A stretch of DNA of 64,000 nucleotides from Paenibacillus pinisoli (GCF_003605435.1 NZ_QXQB01000003.1:62001-126000), one strand, 5' to 3'. Numbered from the stretch's first letter, positions 8,009 to 16,642 are shown. Numbers and translations: made by a program. Notes: generated by a model from the letters alone, not told the origin.

Positions 8009-8626
8009 TTAAACCACCTTTCCCATCAGGTATACAACCGTGAAGATGAATACCCATACAACGTCGATAAAGTGCCAGTACATACCAGCTACATATACTT
8101 TCGGTGCAGTAACGACTGTCAGTCCTTTTCTCATTAGCTGAATAATAAGCAGCGTAATCCACAGAATACCGAACAATACGTGCGCTCCGTGGAAGCCAAC
8201 CAGCGTATAGAAAGAGGAGCTGAATGCGCTTGTAGTGAAGCCATGGCCTTCGTGTACATAGTGTACGAACTCGTAAATCTCAAGGCCAAGGAAGCCGAGG
8301 CCAAGCAATACGGTAACGATAAGCCAGTTGATCAAGCTTTTTACTTTTTGCTGATGCATCGCTTGAATCGCGAATACGCTCGTTAAGCTGGATGTCAGCA
8401 GGATTGCGGTAGCATAAGCTACCAGCTTCAGATCGAACAAATGATTGGCGGTCGGACCGTCAAGCACTTGATGACGGAGGGCAAGGAACGCTGCGAACAG
8501 CGTACCGAACAATACCGTCTCGCCGCCTAGGAACAGCCAGAAGCCGAGGACTTTATTGCGTCCCTCAAGGGTCGCCTTTTCCGGCTCATGAGGCAATTGG
8601 CCTTCTACATGCGTGTGCGCGCTCAT
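8009..8626 (-). CDS. ctaE: Cytochrome caa3 oxidase subunit III
   Basis: The 205-residue protein has five membrane helices and the subunit III signatures GFWLFLGGETVLFGTLFAAF and GFHGAHVLFGILWI, ending YWHFIDVVWVFIFTVVYLMG. It supports the structural stability of the catalytic core. The ATG at 8626 overlaps the ctaD stop by 4 bp and is preceded by GGGGGGAAAG. Confidence 0.95.
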   Translation of the reverse strand: MSAHTHVEGQLPHEPEKATLEGRNKVLGFWLFLGGETVLFGTLFAAFLALRHQVLDGPTANHLFDLKLVAYATAILLTSSLTSVFAIQAMHQQKVKSLINWLIVTVLLGLGFLGLEIYEFVHYVHEGHGFTTSAFSSSFYTLVGFHGAHVLFGILWITLLIIQLMRKGLTVVTAPKVYVAGMYWHFIDVVWVFIFTVVYLMGKVV

Positions 8627-10518
8627 GCTTTCCCCCCTAGATCCTTCAGAATTTCTTCTTCCTCGATATGGAAGCCATGATCGTCAATCACCGAACGGAG
8701 CAGCATACAGATTAGTGTAATGGCAAGACCCACGATTCCGATGAAGTGACCCATCGTCAAGCTCGTTCCGAGGAATTGACCCCAATCTGGCGAATACATG
8801 AAGCCGAAGCCTGCAATGAACAAGCCCATGCCCATGAAAAACGGCAGAATCGAAGGTGACGGCATATGAATCGGACCAACCGGCTCAGCAGGCGTCATGC
8901 CGCTGTGGCCGTCTTGCTTCTCTTTCCAATATGCGTCATAACCGCGTACAAGCGGAGTTTGTGCAAAGTTGTACTCTGGCGGCGGAGATGCAATCGTCCA
9001 CTCCAGCGTACGTCCGTCTTCCCAAGGATCGTTCGCGACGCCTTTAGGTTTAACGCTAGTGATAACAATGTTCATCAAGAACATAACCGTACCAATACCC
9101 ATCATTAGGGCACCAACTGTACTAATCATGTTCATTTCATTAAAGCCAAGTCCGTCCAGGTACTGCCAGATACGGCGCGGCATACCCATCAGACCAAGGA
9201 AATGCTGTACGAAGAACGTCAGGTGGAAGCCGATATAGAACATCCAGAACGTCCATTTGCCAAGCGTTTCATTCAGAATGCGGCCGAACATCTTCGGCCA
9301 CCAGTAGTGCAGACCTGAGAACAGGCCAAGCACCAGACCGCCTACGATAACGTAGTGGAAATGCGCTACGACGAAATACGAGTCATGATACTGGAAGTCA
9401 GCCGGCGCTGCAGCAAGCATGACGCCTGTTACGCCGCCCATTACGAATGTAGGGATGAAGCCGACTGCGAACAGGTTCGCGGTCGTAAACTTGATGGAAC
9501 CGCCCCACATCGTGAACAACCAGTTAAAGATTTTGATACCTGTCGGTACCGCGATCAGCATCGTTGCGATGGAGAACAGCGCGTTCGCTACCGGGCCAAG
9601 GCCCGCTGTGAACATGTGATGCGCCCATACCATGAAGCCCAAGAAGCCGATCAGGATTGTAGCGAATACCATGGAGCTGTATCCGAACAGGCGCTTGCGC
9701 GAGAACGTGCTGATAACTTCGGAAATGATACCGAAGGCAGGCAGGATGAGGATATAAACCTCAGGATGCCCGAAGATCCAGAAAATATGCTCCCACAGAA
9801 CAGCGTTGCCGCCTGCGGATGGATCGAAGAAGTTCGCATCGAACAAACGGTCGAACATCAGTGCCGCCAAACCTACAGTAAGAGCAGGGAAAGCGAACAG
9901 GATCAATGCCGATGTAATGAAAACAGTCCATGTGAACATTGGCATACGCATGAATGTCATGCCTGGAGCACGCATGTTGATGATGGTAACAAGGAAGTTG
10001 ATACCGCCGACAAGCGTACCGATACCGGCTATCTGCAAGCCCAGTACATAATAATCGACGCCATGGTCGCCGCTGTACGTTGTACCTGCAAGAGGCGCAT
10101 AGGACGTCCAGCCTGCATCAGGCACATCGCCGACAATCCAGCTCACGTTCAGCAGGAGTCCGCCGAAGAGGAACGTCCAGAAGCCAAGCGAGTTCAGGAA
10201 AGGAAAGGCAACGTCGCGCGCGCCGATCTGAAGCGGAATGACCGCGTTCATTAATGCAAATATCAATGGCATCGCTGCCAAAAAGATCATGGTCGTACCG
10301 TGCATCGTAAGCAGTTCGTTGTATGTATCTGCCGACACGAATGTTCCTTGCGGCTTCCACAGCTGGATCCGGATCAGAATGGCTTCCAGACCGCCTACAA
10401 GGAAGAAAAAGCCCCCTGCAATCAAATACAAAATACCGATTTTTTTATGGTCAACCGTTGTCAGCCAGTCCATTATGCCGCTGTAACGTTTGACCGCATG
10501 CGCGTGTGCATGAGCCAA
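8623..10518 (-). CDS. ctaD: Cytochrome caa3 oxidase subunit I
   Basis: The 631-residue catalytic subunit reduces oxygen at the haem a3-CuB centre and pumps protons. With the chosen start, haem a ligands are H73 and H388, CuB ligands H251, H300 and H301 with crosslinked Y255 (GHPEVYILILPAFG), and the haem a3 ligand is H386 (AHFHYVIVGG). About 14 helices are present, as in Bacillus CtaD. A TTG at 10536 would overlap the ribosome binding site. The TTG at 10518 lies 8 bp after AAGGAGG and is preferred, giving an N-terminus AHAHAHAVKRYSG. Confidence 0.96.
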   Translation of the reverse strand: MAHAHAHAVKRYSGIMDWLTTVDHKKIGILYLIAGGFFFLVGGLEAILIRIQLWKPQGTFVSADTYNELLTMHGTTMIFLAAMPLIFALMNAVIPLQIGARDVAFPFLNSLGFWTFLFGGLLLNVSWIVGDVPDAGWTSYAPLAGTTYSGDHGVDYYVLGLQIAGIGTLVGGINFLVTIINMRAPGMTFMRMPMFTWTVFITSALILFAFPALTVGLAALMFDRLFDANFFDPSAGGNAVLWEHIFWIFGHPEVYILILPAFGIISEVISTFSRKRLFGYSSMVFATILIGFLGFMVWAHHMFTAGLGPVANALFSIATMLIAVPTGIKIFNWLFTMWGGSIKFTTANLFAVGFIPTFVMGGVTGVMLAAAPADFQYHDSYFVVAHFHYVIVGGLVLGLFSGLHYWWPKMFGRILNETLGKWTFWMFYIGFHLTFFVQHFLGLMGMPRRIWQYLDGLGFNEMNMISTVGALMMGIGTVMFLMNIVITSVKPKGVANDPWEDGRTLEWTIASPPPEYNFAQTPLVRGYDAYWKEKQDGHSGMTPAEPVGPIHMPSPSILPFFMGMGLFIAGFGFMYSPDWGQFLGTSLTMGHFIGIVGLAITLICMLLRSVIDDHGFHIEEEEILKDLGGKA

Positions 10519-10551
10519 GGTAGGTACCTCCTTCAATCACTGATGATCGTA

Positions 10552-11607
10552 TTATTCGTAATTAAGCGTTAACTCAGAAAGATACTTCGCAATACCTTCA
10601 AGCTCTTCTTCAGTCAGATCATATTGATTGACCATATTATTTCCTGGTTTAATACTTTCAGGGTCTTTGATCCACTTGTAAAGGTTGTTGTATACCGTAT
10701 CTTCGTGGTCATACTTCTTATCATCAGCGTCCACATTCACCAGAATGCCGCCAACGCTCTCGCGGCTGCCGATGCCTGTAAGGTTAGGATATGCTGGTCC
10801 ACCCATATCGCCCACAGCGTGGCAAGTCAGACATTTGCTTTCGAATGCAGCAGCAATGGCCGGGTCGCTTGGAAGCGCTACAGGTTCTTGCAGTGCGGCA
10901 GCCCAACGATCGAAGGCATCCGGGTTAACCGATTTTACTTTAAAGTCCATGAGGCCATGGGAAGGTCCGCACAACTCGGCGCATTTGCCCAAGTAAACGC
11001 CTTCTTTTGGCGCGGAGAAGTACATGAAGTTTACGTTACCGCCTGGGTTCGTATCGATCTTGCCTGCAAGTGACGGAATCCAGAACGAGTGAAGCACGTC
11101 AGCCGTCTTCGCTTCGATGGAAATCGTCTTGCCTGTTGGAATAACCAGCTCTTGAGCTGTCTTGATTCCAAGCTCAGGATACTCGAATTCCCACCAGTAC
11201 TGGTGCGAGGTCACGATAACTTTAACCGCCTCTGGATCATCGCGATAGTCCTTGGCTAGATTGAAGACCGATTGTACCGTTGGCACGCCAAGGATAATAA
11301 GAAGGATGATTGGAATAACTGTCCAAATAATCTCCAGCTTATGGCTTCCTTCAACTTGCTTTGGAATCGTCTTGTCGCCAGGACGTCTGCGGAAACGGAT
11401 AATTACGTACAAAGAAATTGCAAATACGACAACAATTACGAGACCCATGATGATAATTGCTGTCTTCATCAGCCCGAATTGCTCTTCCGCTACTGGACCC
11501 TGGGGATTCAGCGTGGACAAGTCTTCCCGTCCGCAAGCGGCTAGCACTAATACCATTAAGGCCATTAGCGGCGCAAGCCGTTTTACAAATTGCCACCGAT
11601 TCATCAT
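10552..11607 (-). CDS. ctaC: Cytochrome caa3 oxidase subunit II with fused cytochrome c domain
   Basis: The 351-residue lipoprotein has lipobox LAAC (Cys25) and two membrane helices. The CuA ligands are H173, C209, E211, C213, H217 and M220 (CAELCGPSHGLM). A C-terminal cytochrome c domain has CLTCH (C259, C262, H263) and likely axial ligand M325. The fused haem domain marks the enzyme as a caa3 type that takes electrons from cytochrome c on the outer membrane face. It is the first gene of the operon and starts behind a strong promoter, with GGGG 7 bp before the ATG at 11607. Confidence 0.96.
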   Translation of the reverse strand: MMNRWQFVKRLAPLMALMVLVLAACGREDLSTLNPQGPVAEEQFGLMKTAIIIMGLVIVVVFAISLYVIIRFRRRPGDKTIPKQVEGSHKLEIIWTVIPIILLIILGVPTVQSVFNLAKDYRDDPEAVKVIVTSHQYWWEFEYPELGIKTAQELVIPTGKTISIEAKTADVLHSFWIPSLAGKIDTNPGGNVNFMYFSAPKEGVYLGKCAELCGPSHGLMDFKVKSVNPDAFDRWAAALQEPVALPSDPAIAAAFESKCLTCHAVGDMGGPAYPNLTGIGSRESVGGILVNVDADDKKYDHEDTVYNNLYKWIKDPESIKPGNNMVNQYDLTEEELEGIAKYLSELTLNYE

Positions 11608-11721
11608 TAATCAACCCCACTTTTGACGTTTTCGCAGCTGCCTAATTTTCACGTGGCAAGCGGCTTTGCTGCGTGTTTCACAGATGTTTTGACAACTCCT
11701 GCAACTTAAATCACTTTATTA

Positions 11722-11750
11722 AATATAAAGTTGGGAACCCTATTTGTCAA
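11722..11750 (-). promoter_or_regulatory. SigA promoter of ctaCDEF
   Basis: On the minus strand the consensus -35 TTGACA (11750-11745) and -10 TATATT (11727-11722) have a 17-bp spacer. This leaves a leader of about 105 nt before ctaC. The rest of the 396-bp gap between ctaC and the lipoprotein gene (11608-12003) shows no coding sequence and no clear operator. Confidence 0.85.
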
Positions 11751-12003
11751 TGTTCCACAGAGAGTTCACAAATTGTTCTCAAAGCTGTCAAAAACGCATA
11801 TTTTAGCCGTTTTTCAGCTCTTGCACTCGCCGTTTGGAGGCCGCAAAGCTTGTCGAATCGCCTAGCAGCAGCTTGCCTCATCCCTCCTACATTGTGCACC
11901 AAACCCATGGTCAATTATGTATGTCCCTTAAAACGTATATTTACTCCGCCCGAACCTACACTAAAGGCAAGTCAACTATACCTGAAACGGGGGTCCGCGA
12001 TCG

Positions 12004-12738
12004 ATGATCAAACGTATGGCCTTTATCCTGCTGACCGTTGCGGTCTTGACCGTAATGTCGGGCTGCAACTATGAGCAGCTTGTGCAGCAAAGCGATTACG
12101 ACTACGGAAGCCGGAAGCCGGGCGATCCCAAGATGATTGGCGCCAAGGCGTACGGCAGCATGACGGGCAATGCCCATCAGCATGACAATGCCTTCTTCGA
12201 ATACAGTTCCATTCTTTCCAATAAGGTGAGCTCGTTAAACGGGGTTGCCTCATCTATTGTGATGCTCACCGACAAAAACGCCTACGTCGCCCTGATGCTG
12301 GATTGGACAGCTGTAGGGACCAAAGGCTCAAGCGGCACAGAGGAGCAGAACAATACTGGCGCCAATACAGGCGTATACAATTTCGACAACGGCAGCCCCT
12401 ATGGCAATGGCCGCGTTCTGGTATCGCCTTATAATTCCTACTTCTCCGTCAACGACCATAATGAATTGTCGCCAGAGCTGAAGCAAACAGCAGCCAAGCT
12501 GGTTCGGAATTATGTGCCTTCCGTCCAGGAAGTTCATATCTCGGCCAATATGGAGTTCGTCAATTACTTCAATGAATATGCGAAGGAAGCTTGGGGCGGC
12601 CGCTCGCTTACGCCATGGATTGATTCATTCAATACCGTCGTGAAATATCATTTTGCAGGCGGCAAGGTAATGCCGGAGCCGATTACCAATCCAGGGCAGC
12701 AGCAGTTCCTGCCAGACTCTAATCAAGTGCGCAGATAA
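12004..12738 (+). CDS. YhcN/YlaJ-family (spore-type) lipoprotein
   Basis: The 244-residue protein has a signal peptide ending in lipobox MSGC (Cys21). The body from about residue 75 (LNGVASSIVMLTDKNAYVALML, continued near residues 155-180 by TAAKLVRNYVPSVQEVHISA) fits the YhcN/YlaJ sporulation lipoprotein family. An insertion rich in Ser, Gly, Thr and Asn lies at about residues 102-130. Members are forespore or spore-coat lipoproteins of unclear function. It is one of the few plus-strand genes and stands alone. GGGGGTCC precedes the ATG. Confidence 0.75.
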   Translation: MIKRMAFILLTVAVLTVMSGCNYEQLVQQSDYDYGSRKPGDPKMIGAKAYGSMTGNAHQHDNAFFEYSSILSNKVSSLNGVASSIVMLTDKNAYVALMLDWTAVGTKGSSGTEEQNNTGANTGVYNFDNGSPYGNGRVLVSPYNSYFSVNDHNELSPELKQTAAKLVRNYVPSVQEVHISANMEFVNYFNEYAKEAWGGRSLTPWIDSFNTVVKYHFAGGKVMPEPITNPGQQQFLPDSNQVRR

Positions 12739-12780
12739 TTTTTTTCTTCTATAATATATGCGTTTTGTTTGCAAAGGCGG

Positions 12781-12815
12781 GCAGGCATCCGGCCATTCTG
12801 TCGCCGGATGCCTGC
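12781..12815. terminator. Shared bidirectional terminator
   Basis: A perfect 13-bp stem, GCAGGCATCCGGC (12781-12793) with its complement at 12803-12815, lies between two convergent genes, the lipoprotein and the DUF421 gene. Confidence 0.82.
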
Positions 12816-12819
12816 TCGT

Positions 12820-13692
12820 TTAATTCTCGGTGCCTTTCTTAAGCCGCATTGCTTCTATGCCCTGATTCAAATGAAACAGCGCCGACTCGTATGCCTTGCG
12901 GTCCTTCTCGCTTTGGGACAATTGCCCGAGCCGTCTTAGCTCCTCTTGAAGCTGACCAGTGAGTGATATGACCCGGTCCTTCGGCTTAGTGGCTGAAGGC
13001 TCAGGATATGTCCTGCCGTCAGCCGTCTGGAAGGTCACTTGTCCGTCGCTGTCCAGCTGCGCAAGGAATACATCCTCAAGCTTCAGCTTGTAACGCTTCA
13101 GCTCATGGTTCAGCCAATCCTCCGAATGTCCCGACAGCTGCAGCTCTTCCGGAATGACATGCCCGTCCATAATGATGGAATACGGCTGGCTCTCTTTGCT
13201 CATTGTCCATCCCAGCATAGCCGGCGTCAGCGGCTGATGCTCCTTCTTCAGTTGAACGTTCAGTTCTCCGCTGGACTCCATAACGGCAAATTCAACGTCT
13301 GCTACCCGGTATACGTCTTTCTGCCGCAGCTGCTCCAGCAGCTCATCCAGCGTGATGCGCTCCTTGCGCAGCTTTTTCTTGGACAGCTGCCCATTTTGAA
13401 TCAATACGGTGCCTCTGCCGTCTACAACATTGCGAACCCCTCTACTCTTCAGCGTCCACAGCTCCATCGCAACCGAGACGCTTACCCATACAACCAACGA
13501 CACAATACCCAAATACCAGAGATTGTCCAGATCAAGCGAAATATATGCGGCGATGTTACCGATTGAAATCCCCGTAATATATTCAAACAAGGACAACTCG
13601 GATATTTGACGCTTGCCAAGCACCTTCGTCATAATGAATAAGATAACGATAGACGCCAATGTGCGTAATACAATCTGCAGCCAATCTGGCAT
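12820..13692 (-). CDS. DUF421 membrane protein, YetF-like
   Basis: The 290-residue protein has three N-terminal membrane helices (RTLASIVILFIMTKVLGKRQ, then SLFEYITGISIGNIAAYI and WYLGIVSLVVWVSVSVAMEL) followed by a cytoplasmic DUF421 domain with VRNVVDGRGTVLIQNGQL and RVADVEFAVMESSGELNV. The C-terminus is a charged helical tail. YetF-type proteins occur in spore formers and their role is not settled. A start 12 codons upstream is possible; the ATG at 13692 follows AAAGGGG. Confidence 0.85.
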   Translation of the reverse strand: MPDWLQIVLRTLASIVILFIMTKVLGKRQISELSLFEYITGISIGNIAAYISLDLDNLWYLGIVSLVVWVSVSVAMELWTLKSRGVRNVVDGRGTVLIQNGQLSKKKLRKERITLDELLEQLRQKDVYRVADVEFAVMESSGELNVQLKKEHQPLTPAMLGWTMSKESQPYSIIMDGHVIPEELQLSGHSEDWLNHELKRYKLKLEDVFLAQLDSDGQVTFQTADGRTYPEPSATKPKDRVISLTGQLQEELRRLGQLSQSEKDRKAYESALFHLNQGIEAMRLKKGTEN

Positions 13693-13750
13693 GTCGCATA
13701 TCCCCTTTCCATCCATTAGCTTATCCAACAGGAGGAAAGTAATGCGCTTA

Positions 13751-13779
13751 TTGCATTATTCAAACATTTATGCTATGAT
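13751..13779 (+). promoter_or_regulatory. Orphan plus-strand SigA-type promoter
   Basis: TTGCAT (13751-13756), a 17-bp spacer and TATGAT (13774-13779) form a good promoter reading to the right into a region without a supported gene. Confidence 0.55.
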
Positions 13780-13785
13780 AATAAG

Positions 13786-13956
13786 AATGTTATATTTAAC
13801 CCCTATATATCCCCAGTAAGATTCAATTTTACCCTCTGATTTTGATTTCTTGACTACAATTCCGGACTCATGTTTCACGAAGACGTAATTCTGATTCACA
13901 CTGGCGCGGTCATTGGAGCCGCAAGGACGGAAGAGAGGTAGGGCTTCCGTTGTTTT
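13786..13956 (+). ncRNA. Candidate short non-coding transcript
   Basis: The promoter at 13751-13779 would start RNA near 13786. A 7-bp hairpin ACGGAAG (13927-13933) with CTTCCGT (13944-13950) and the tail TGTTTT could end it near 13956. The hairpin loop AGAGGTAGGG is purine-rich. No known RNA family was recognised. The rest of the 13693-14124 gap holds only the terminator at 14063-14110. This is a weak prediction from two signals. Confidence 0.25.
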
Positions 13957-14062
13957 GGGATACTACTAACACACAGCTTGGCTTACATGTTGTTTGCAAT
14001 TTGCAAGGGGATGTCACGCGCCGCTTTATTAGAAGGCGGACCGGTTAAATATAAGAATTATA

Positions 14063-14110
14063 AGGGCTGCCTGGCCTGCGACGCTTTATCGTTGCTGGCA
14101 GGGCAGCCCT
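14063..14110 (-). terminator. Terminator of the copper module
   Basis: A 9-bp stem AGGGCTGCC (14063-14071) with GGCAGCCCT (14102-14110) and an AT-rich minus-strand tail lies just after the His-rich protein gene. Confidence 0.65.
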
Positions 14111-14124
14111 GTCCAATTCATAAG

Positions 14125-15069
14125 CTATTGCACCTTTACGGTAAACGGAACAATAAAGGTTTCACCTTGCCGCTGGAACTGGCCCCATATCCGGTACAGC
14201 CCTTCTGCCGGGAAGCTTGTCGCAAATTTGGCTTCAGGTCCGCTTCCGCGCTCGCTTGCAGGATGCACATGAAGATATTGCTCCAGATCCTCGCTAATGA
14301 TCACCACATGGCCGATGGCTCCCAGATAAGGTTGAAGGTCTTTCAGTAAATCTCCAGTCTTCGGATGCCTGAACGTAAAGACCAGCTCCGATTCTCCCCC
14401 TGCTTCAAGGCTGGATACAGCAAGCTCGACAACCGCTTTATCCGTTGTCTTGATCCGCTCCTGATCCGCAATAATCCGCTCGAACTGTCCCTCGCCCCCT
14501 ACTTGCAGCGAAGTAGATACCATGGCATGGGCGTAGCCAGCAGGCTGAAAATCTGCGAACAGCTTGTACTTTCCTCCTGCCGGAAGGACGATGTAATGTC
14601 TGAACAGCCCTTCCCCCGCATATTCGGGATGCACATGATCAAAGTAGCTCAGATCCTCGCTTACTATAATCAGGTGCAGCTTGCGTTCATGCGTATCCTC
14701 GAACTTCTGAAGCGGCTCGCCCTCCGCATCGGACAGCTGCAGGTCTATCGCAATCGCTTCTCCTGCCGCCGCTTCGCCAGGCTGAAAGCTCCATTCCGCA
14801 TGCAGCTGCTCCACTTCTTCCTCGCCGCTATGATGGTTATGCTGATGCTCTGCCTCTTTTTCCGCAGATTGCCCGTCCCCTTCGGAAGCACCATGATGAT
14901 GCTTATGCCCTTGGTGGGCCGGCAGCATTGATGAATGATTCGTATACGCCTCGCCATGAACGTAATCGGCACTGCCAAAGCCGAGCGTTCCCGCCAAAAC
15001 AAAAGCGAGGACCGCCAAATACGATTGGCGATCCCTTACTATCCTTCTTATTGTCATAGGTAGTTTCAT
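14125..15069 (-). CDS. Secreted/anchored His-rich protein with duplicated HVHP domain, copper module
   Basis: A 314-residue protein with an N-terminal membrane segment or signal (about residues 16-34). Histidine clusters HQGHKHHH (52-59) and HQHNHH (75-80) lie in an acidic linker. Two similar domains follow. The first carries HLIIVSEDLSYFDHVHP (132-148) and the second HVVIISEDLEQYLHVHP (254-270), each followed by a beta-rich stretch with GKYKLFADF or GLYRIWGQF. The gene is 11 bp after copZ and downstream of csoR, so copper-induced expression and binding of copper outside the membrane are inferred. I do not recognise a named family. Confidence 0.75.
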   Translation of the reverse strand: MKLPMTIRRIVRDRQSYLAVLAFVLAGTLGFGSADYVHGEAYTNHSSMLPAHQGHKHHHGASEGDGQSAEKEAEHQHNHHSGEEEVEQLHAEWSFQPGEAAAGEAIAIDLQLSDAEGEPLQKFEDTHERKLHLIIVSEDLSYFDHVHPEYAGEGLFRHYIVLPAGGKYKLFADFQPAGYAHAMVSTSLQVGGEGQFERIIADQERIKTTDKAVVELAVSSLEAGGESELVFTFRHPKTGDLLKDLQPYLGAIGHVVIISEDLEQYLHVHPASERGSGPEAKFATSFPAEGLYRIWGQFQRQGETFIVPFTVKVQ

Positions 15070-15080
15070 GCTCCCTTTAA

Positions 15081-15281
15081 TTAAACAACATCGTAGCCTT
15101 GGTCTTCGATCGCTTCTTTGATCGCATCCAAGGTCAGCTTCGACTCATCGTATTCAACCGCAACGTTTTTGCTGGCCAGATCCACTTTGCCGCTTGCGCC
15201 TTTCTCCGCCAATGCTTTCTCAATGGAGCTGACACAATGTCCGCAGCTCATGCCTTCTACTTTCAATACTGTGTTTGCCAT
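15081..15281 (-). CDS. copZ: Copper chaperone CopZ
   Basis: A 66-residue HMA-domain protein with MSCGHC (Cys13 and Cys16) after the first strand and the usual C-terminal EDQGYDV. CopZ carries Cu(I) in the cytosol, usually to the exporter CopA. No CopA gene follows here; the next gene encodes the His-rich HVHP protein. It sits 17 bp after csoR in the same orientation. Confidence 0.95.
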   Translation of the reverse strand: MANTVLKVEGMSCGHCVSSIEKALAEKGASGKVDLASKNVAVEYDESKLTLDAIKEAIEDQGYDVV

Positions 15282-15298
15282 ATCGATTACCCTCTTTC

Positions 15299-15634
15299 TT
15301 ATTTCATTAATTTATTGATCGTCACCAGCAGCTCTTCCACAACCTCGTGCTCTCCCGCCTGAACCCTCTCGATCACGCAGCTCTTCAGATGGCCCTCTAG
15401 CAGCAGCTTGGCTACGCTTCCGAGTGCAGATTGGGCGGCAGCAATCTGAGTCAAGACATCGTCGCAGTAAGTGTCCTTCTCGATCATGCCCTTAATACCG
15501 CGAATCTGCCCTTCAATCCGATTAAGTCTGGACGTCAGGCCTTGCTTCATTTTATCGGAATGATGGCTCTTGCGCTCATCCCCATGGGAATGTCCACAGC
15601 CGTCTATTGCAATAGGCACATCGATCTCTTCCAT
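15299..15634 (-). CDS. csoR: Copper-sensing repressor CsoR
   Basis: The 111-residue DUF156 protein has the Cu(I) ligands C57, H82 and C86 (KDTYCDDV and GHLKSC) and the four-helix core RLNRIEGQIRGIKGMIEKD. The N-terminal 28 residues are His-rich (GCGHSHGDERKSHH), longer than in B. subtilis CsoR, and may add metal binding. GGAGG lies 8 bp before the ATG at 15634 and is itself inside a CsoR-like box. It should repress its own csoR-copZ operon when copper is low. Confidence 0.95.
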   Translation of the reverse strand: MEEIDVPIAIDGCGHSHGDERKSHHSDKMKQGLTSRLNRIEGQIRGIKGMIEKDTYCDDVLTQIAAAQSALGSVAKLLLEGHLKSCVIERVQAGEHEVVEELLVTINKLMK

Positions 15635-15639
15635 CCATT

Positions 15640-15656
15640 ATACCTCCATAGGGTAT
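15640..15656 (-). promoter_or_regulatory. Second CsoR-like operator over the csoR ribosome binding site
   Basis: ATACCTCCATAGGGTAT differs at two positions from the promoter box at 15680-15696. It covers the GGAGG of csoR, 40 bp downstream of the first box. Confidence 0.6.
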
Positions 15657-15671
15657 TTTTGCTACACCCTT

Positions 15672-15700
15672 ATCATATCATACCCCCACAGGGTATGCAA
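15672..15700 (-). promoter_or_regulatory. csoR promoter with CsoR operator
   Basis: On the minus strand TTGCAT (15700-15695) and TATGAT (15677-15672) have a 17-bp spacer. The box ATACCCCCACAGGGTAT (15680-15696) lies between them. It has the ATACCC/GGGTAT halves known for CsoR sites, so bound CsoR would block RNA polymerase. Confidence 0.88.
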
Positions 15701-15883
15701 ATCTTTTTTCGCAAAGAAATGGTACTATGACAACCGTTCCGATTATGCTACGATCCAGATAATGGAGGAGACCTCCTCTAGTATGTGCATTCACGCTCAG
15801 TTGCAGTCGCTTAACCTTATGTTGACACGGGCTTAACAATGACAGGCTATATTCATTACAGGTTCGTATGACCAATTTCTAAC

Positions 15884-16642
15884 ATGAGAGGAAGTGCTCT
15901 TATTCAACAGACAATCAACTTTGCCCATCGGGGAGCAAGCGCTTATTGCCCGGAAAATACTATGGCCGCATTCCGCCGCGCAATCGAGCTGGGCGCTACC
16001 GGCATCGAGACTGACGTGCAGCGCACAAAGGATGGGCGTCTTGTTCTGATTCATGATGAATCGCTGAAGCGTACAACCGGAGACGCGCGGCTAGTCAAGG
16101 ATGTTGATTATAGCGAGCTGTCAGCGCTGGATGCCGGCAGCTGGTTCTCTGACTCTTTTGCGGGCGAACGAATCCCCCTGCTGGAGGAACTGCTGGAGCT
16201 GGCGAAGGATACGGAGCTGGTTATTAATCTGGAGCTGAAAAACGGCGTAGTTCCTTACGAGGGAATTGAAGCTGAAGTGATCTCCATGGTTCAGGAATAT
16301 GAACTAGGCGAGCGCATCATCCTATCCAGCTTCAATCACTATTCCCTTGTGCTCTGCAAGGAAATCGCTCCGGAAGTGAAAACCGGAATTCTCTATATGG
16401 AGGGACTATACCAGCCTTGGGAATATGCCAAGTCGATTAAGGCGAATGCCCTTCATGCTTACAAATATGCGGTACTGCCACAGTGGGTACAAGAAGCTGC
16501 AGGACATGGCATCGCTTATCATCCGTTCACGGTCAACGATGAGATAGAGCTGGAGCGGCTGCTTCGCTTTGGAGTATCGGGCATTATTACAGACTACCCG
16601 GACCGGCTGGATGCGATTATGAGACGGATCGAGAGGAGCTAA
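15884..16642 (+). CDS. Glycerophosphodiester phosphodiesterase
   Basis: The 252-residue GDPD-fold enzyme has the motifs FAHRGASAYCPENTMAAF, ETDVQ and LVLIHDE, plus FTVNDEIELERLLRFGVSGI and ITDYPD near the end. It cleaves glycerophosphodiesters to glycerol 3-phosphate and an alcohol. There is no signal peptide, so it acts in the cytoplasm. The ATG at 15884 has no good ribosome binding site, while GAGAGGAAG lies just inside the frame, so an unusual start (ATT at 15902) cannot be excluded. The MFS carrier follows after 6 bp and may supply or clear its substrate. Confidence 0.9.
   Translation: MRGSALIQQTINFAHRGASAYCPENTMAAFRRAIELGATGIETDVQRTKDGRLVLIHDESLKRTTGDARLVKDVDYSELSALDAGSWFSDSFAGERIPLLEELLELAKDTELVINLELKNGVVPYEGIEAEVISMVQEYELGERIILSSFNHYSLVLCKEIAPEVKTGILYMEGLYQPWEYAKSIKANALHAYKYAVLPQWVQEAAGHGIAYHPFTVNDEIELERLLRFGVSGIITDYPDRLDAIMRRIERS

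Noticed and set aside
9355..10254. Plus-strand frame of 299 residues
   Set aside because: It lies fully antisense to ctaD and its sequence has no fold-like pattern.
13978..14349. Plus-strand frame of 123 residues
   Set aside because: It runs into the antisense strand of the His-rich protein gene and crosses its terminator.
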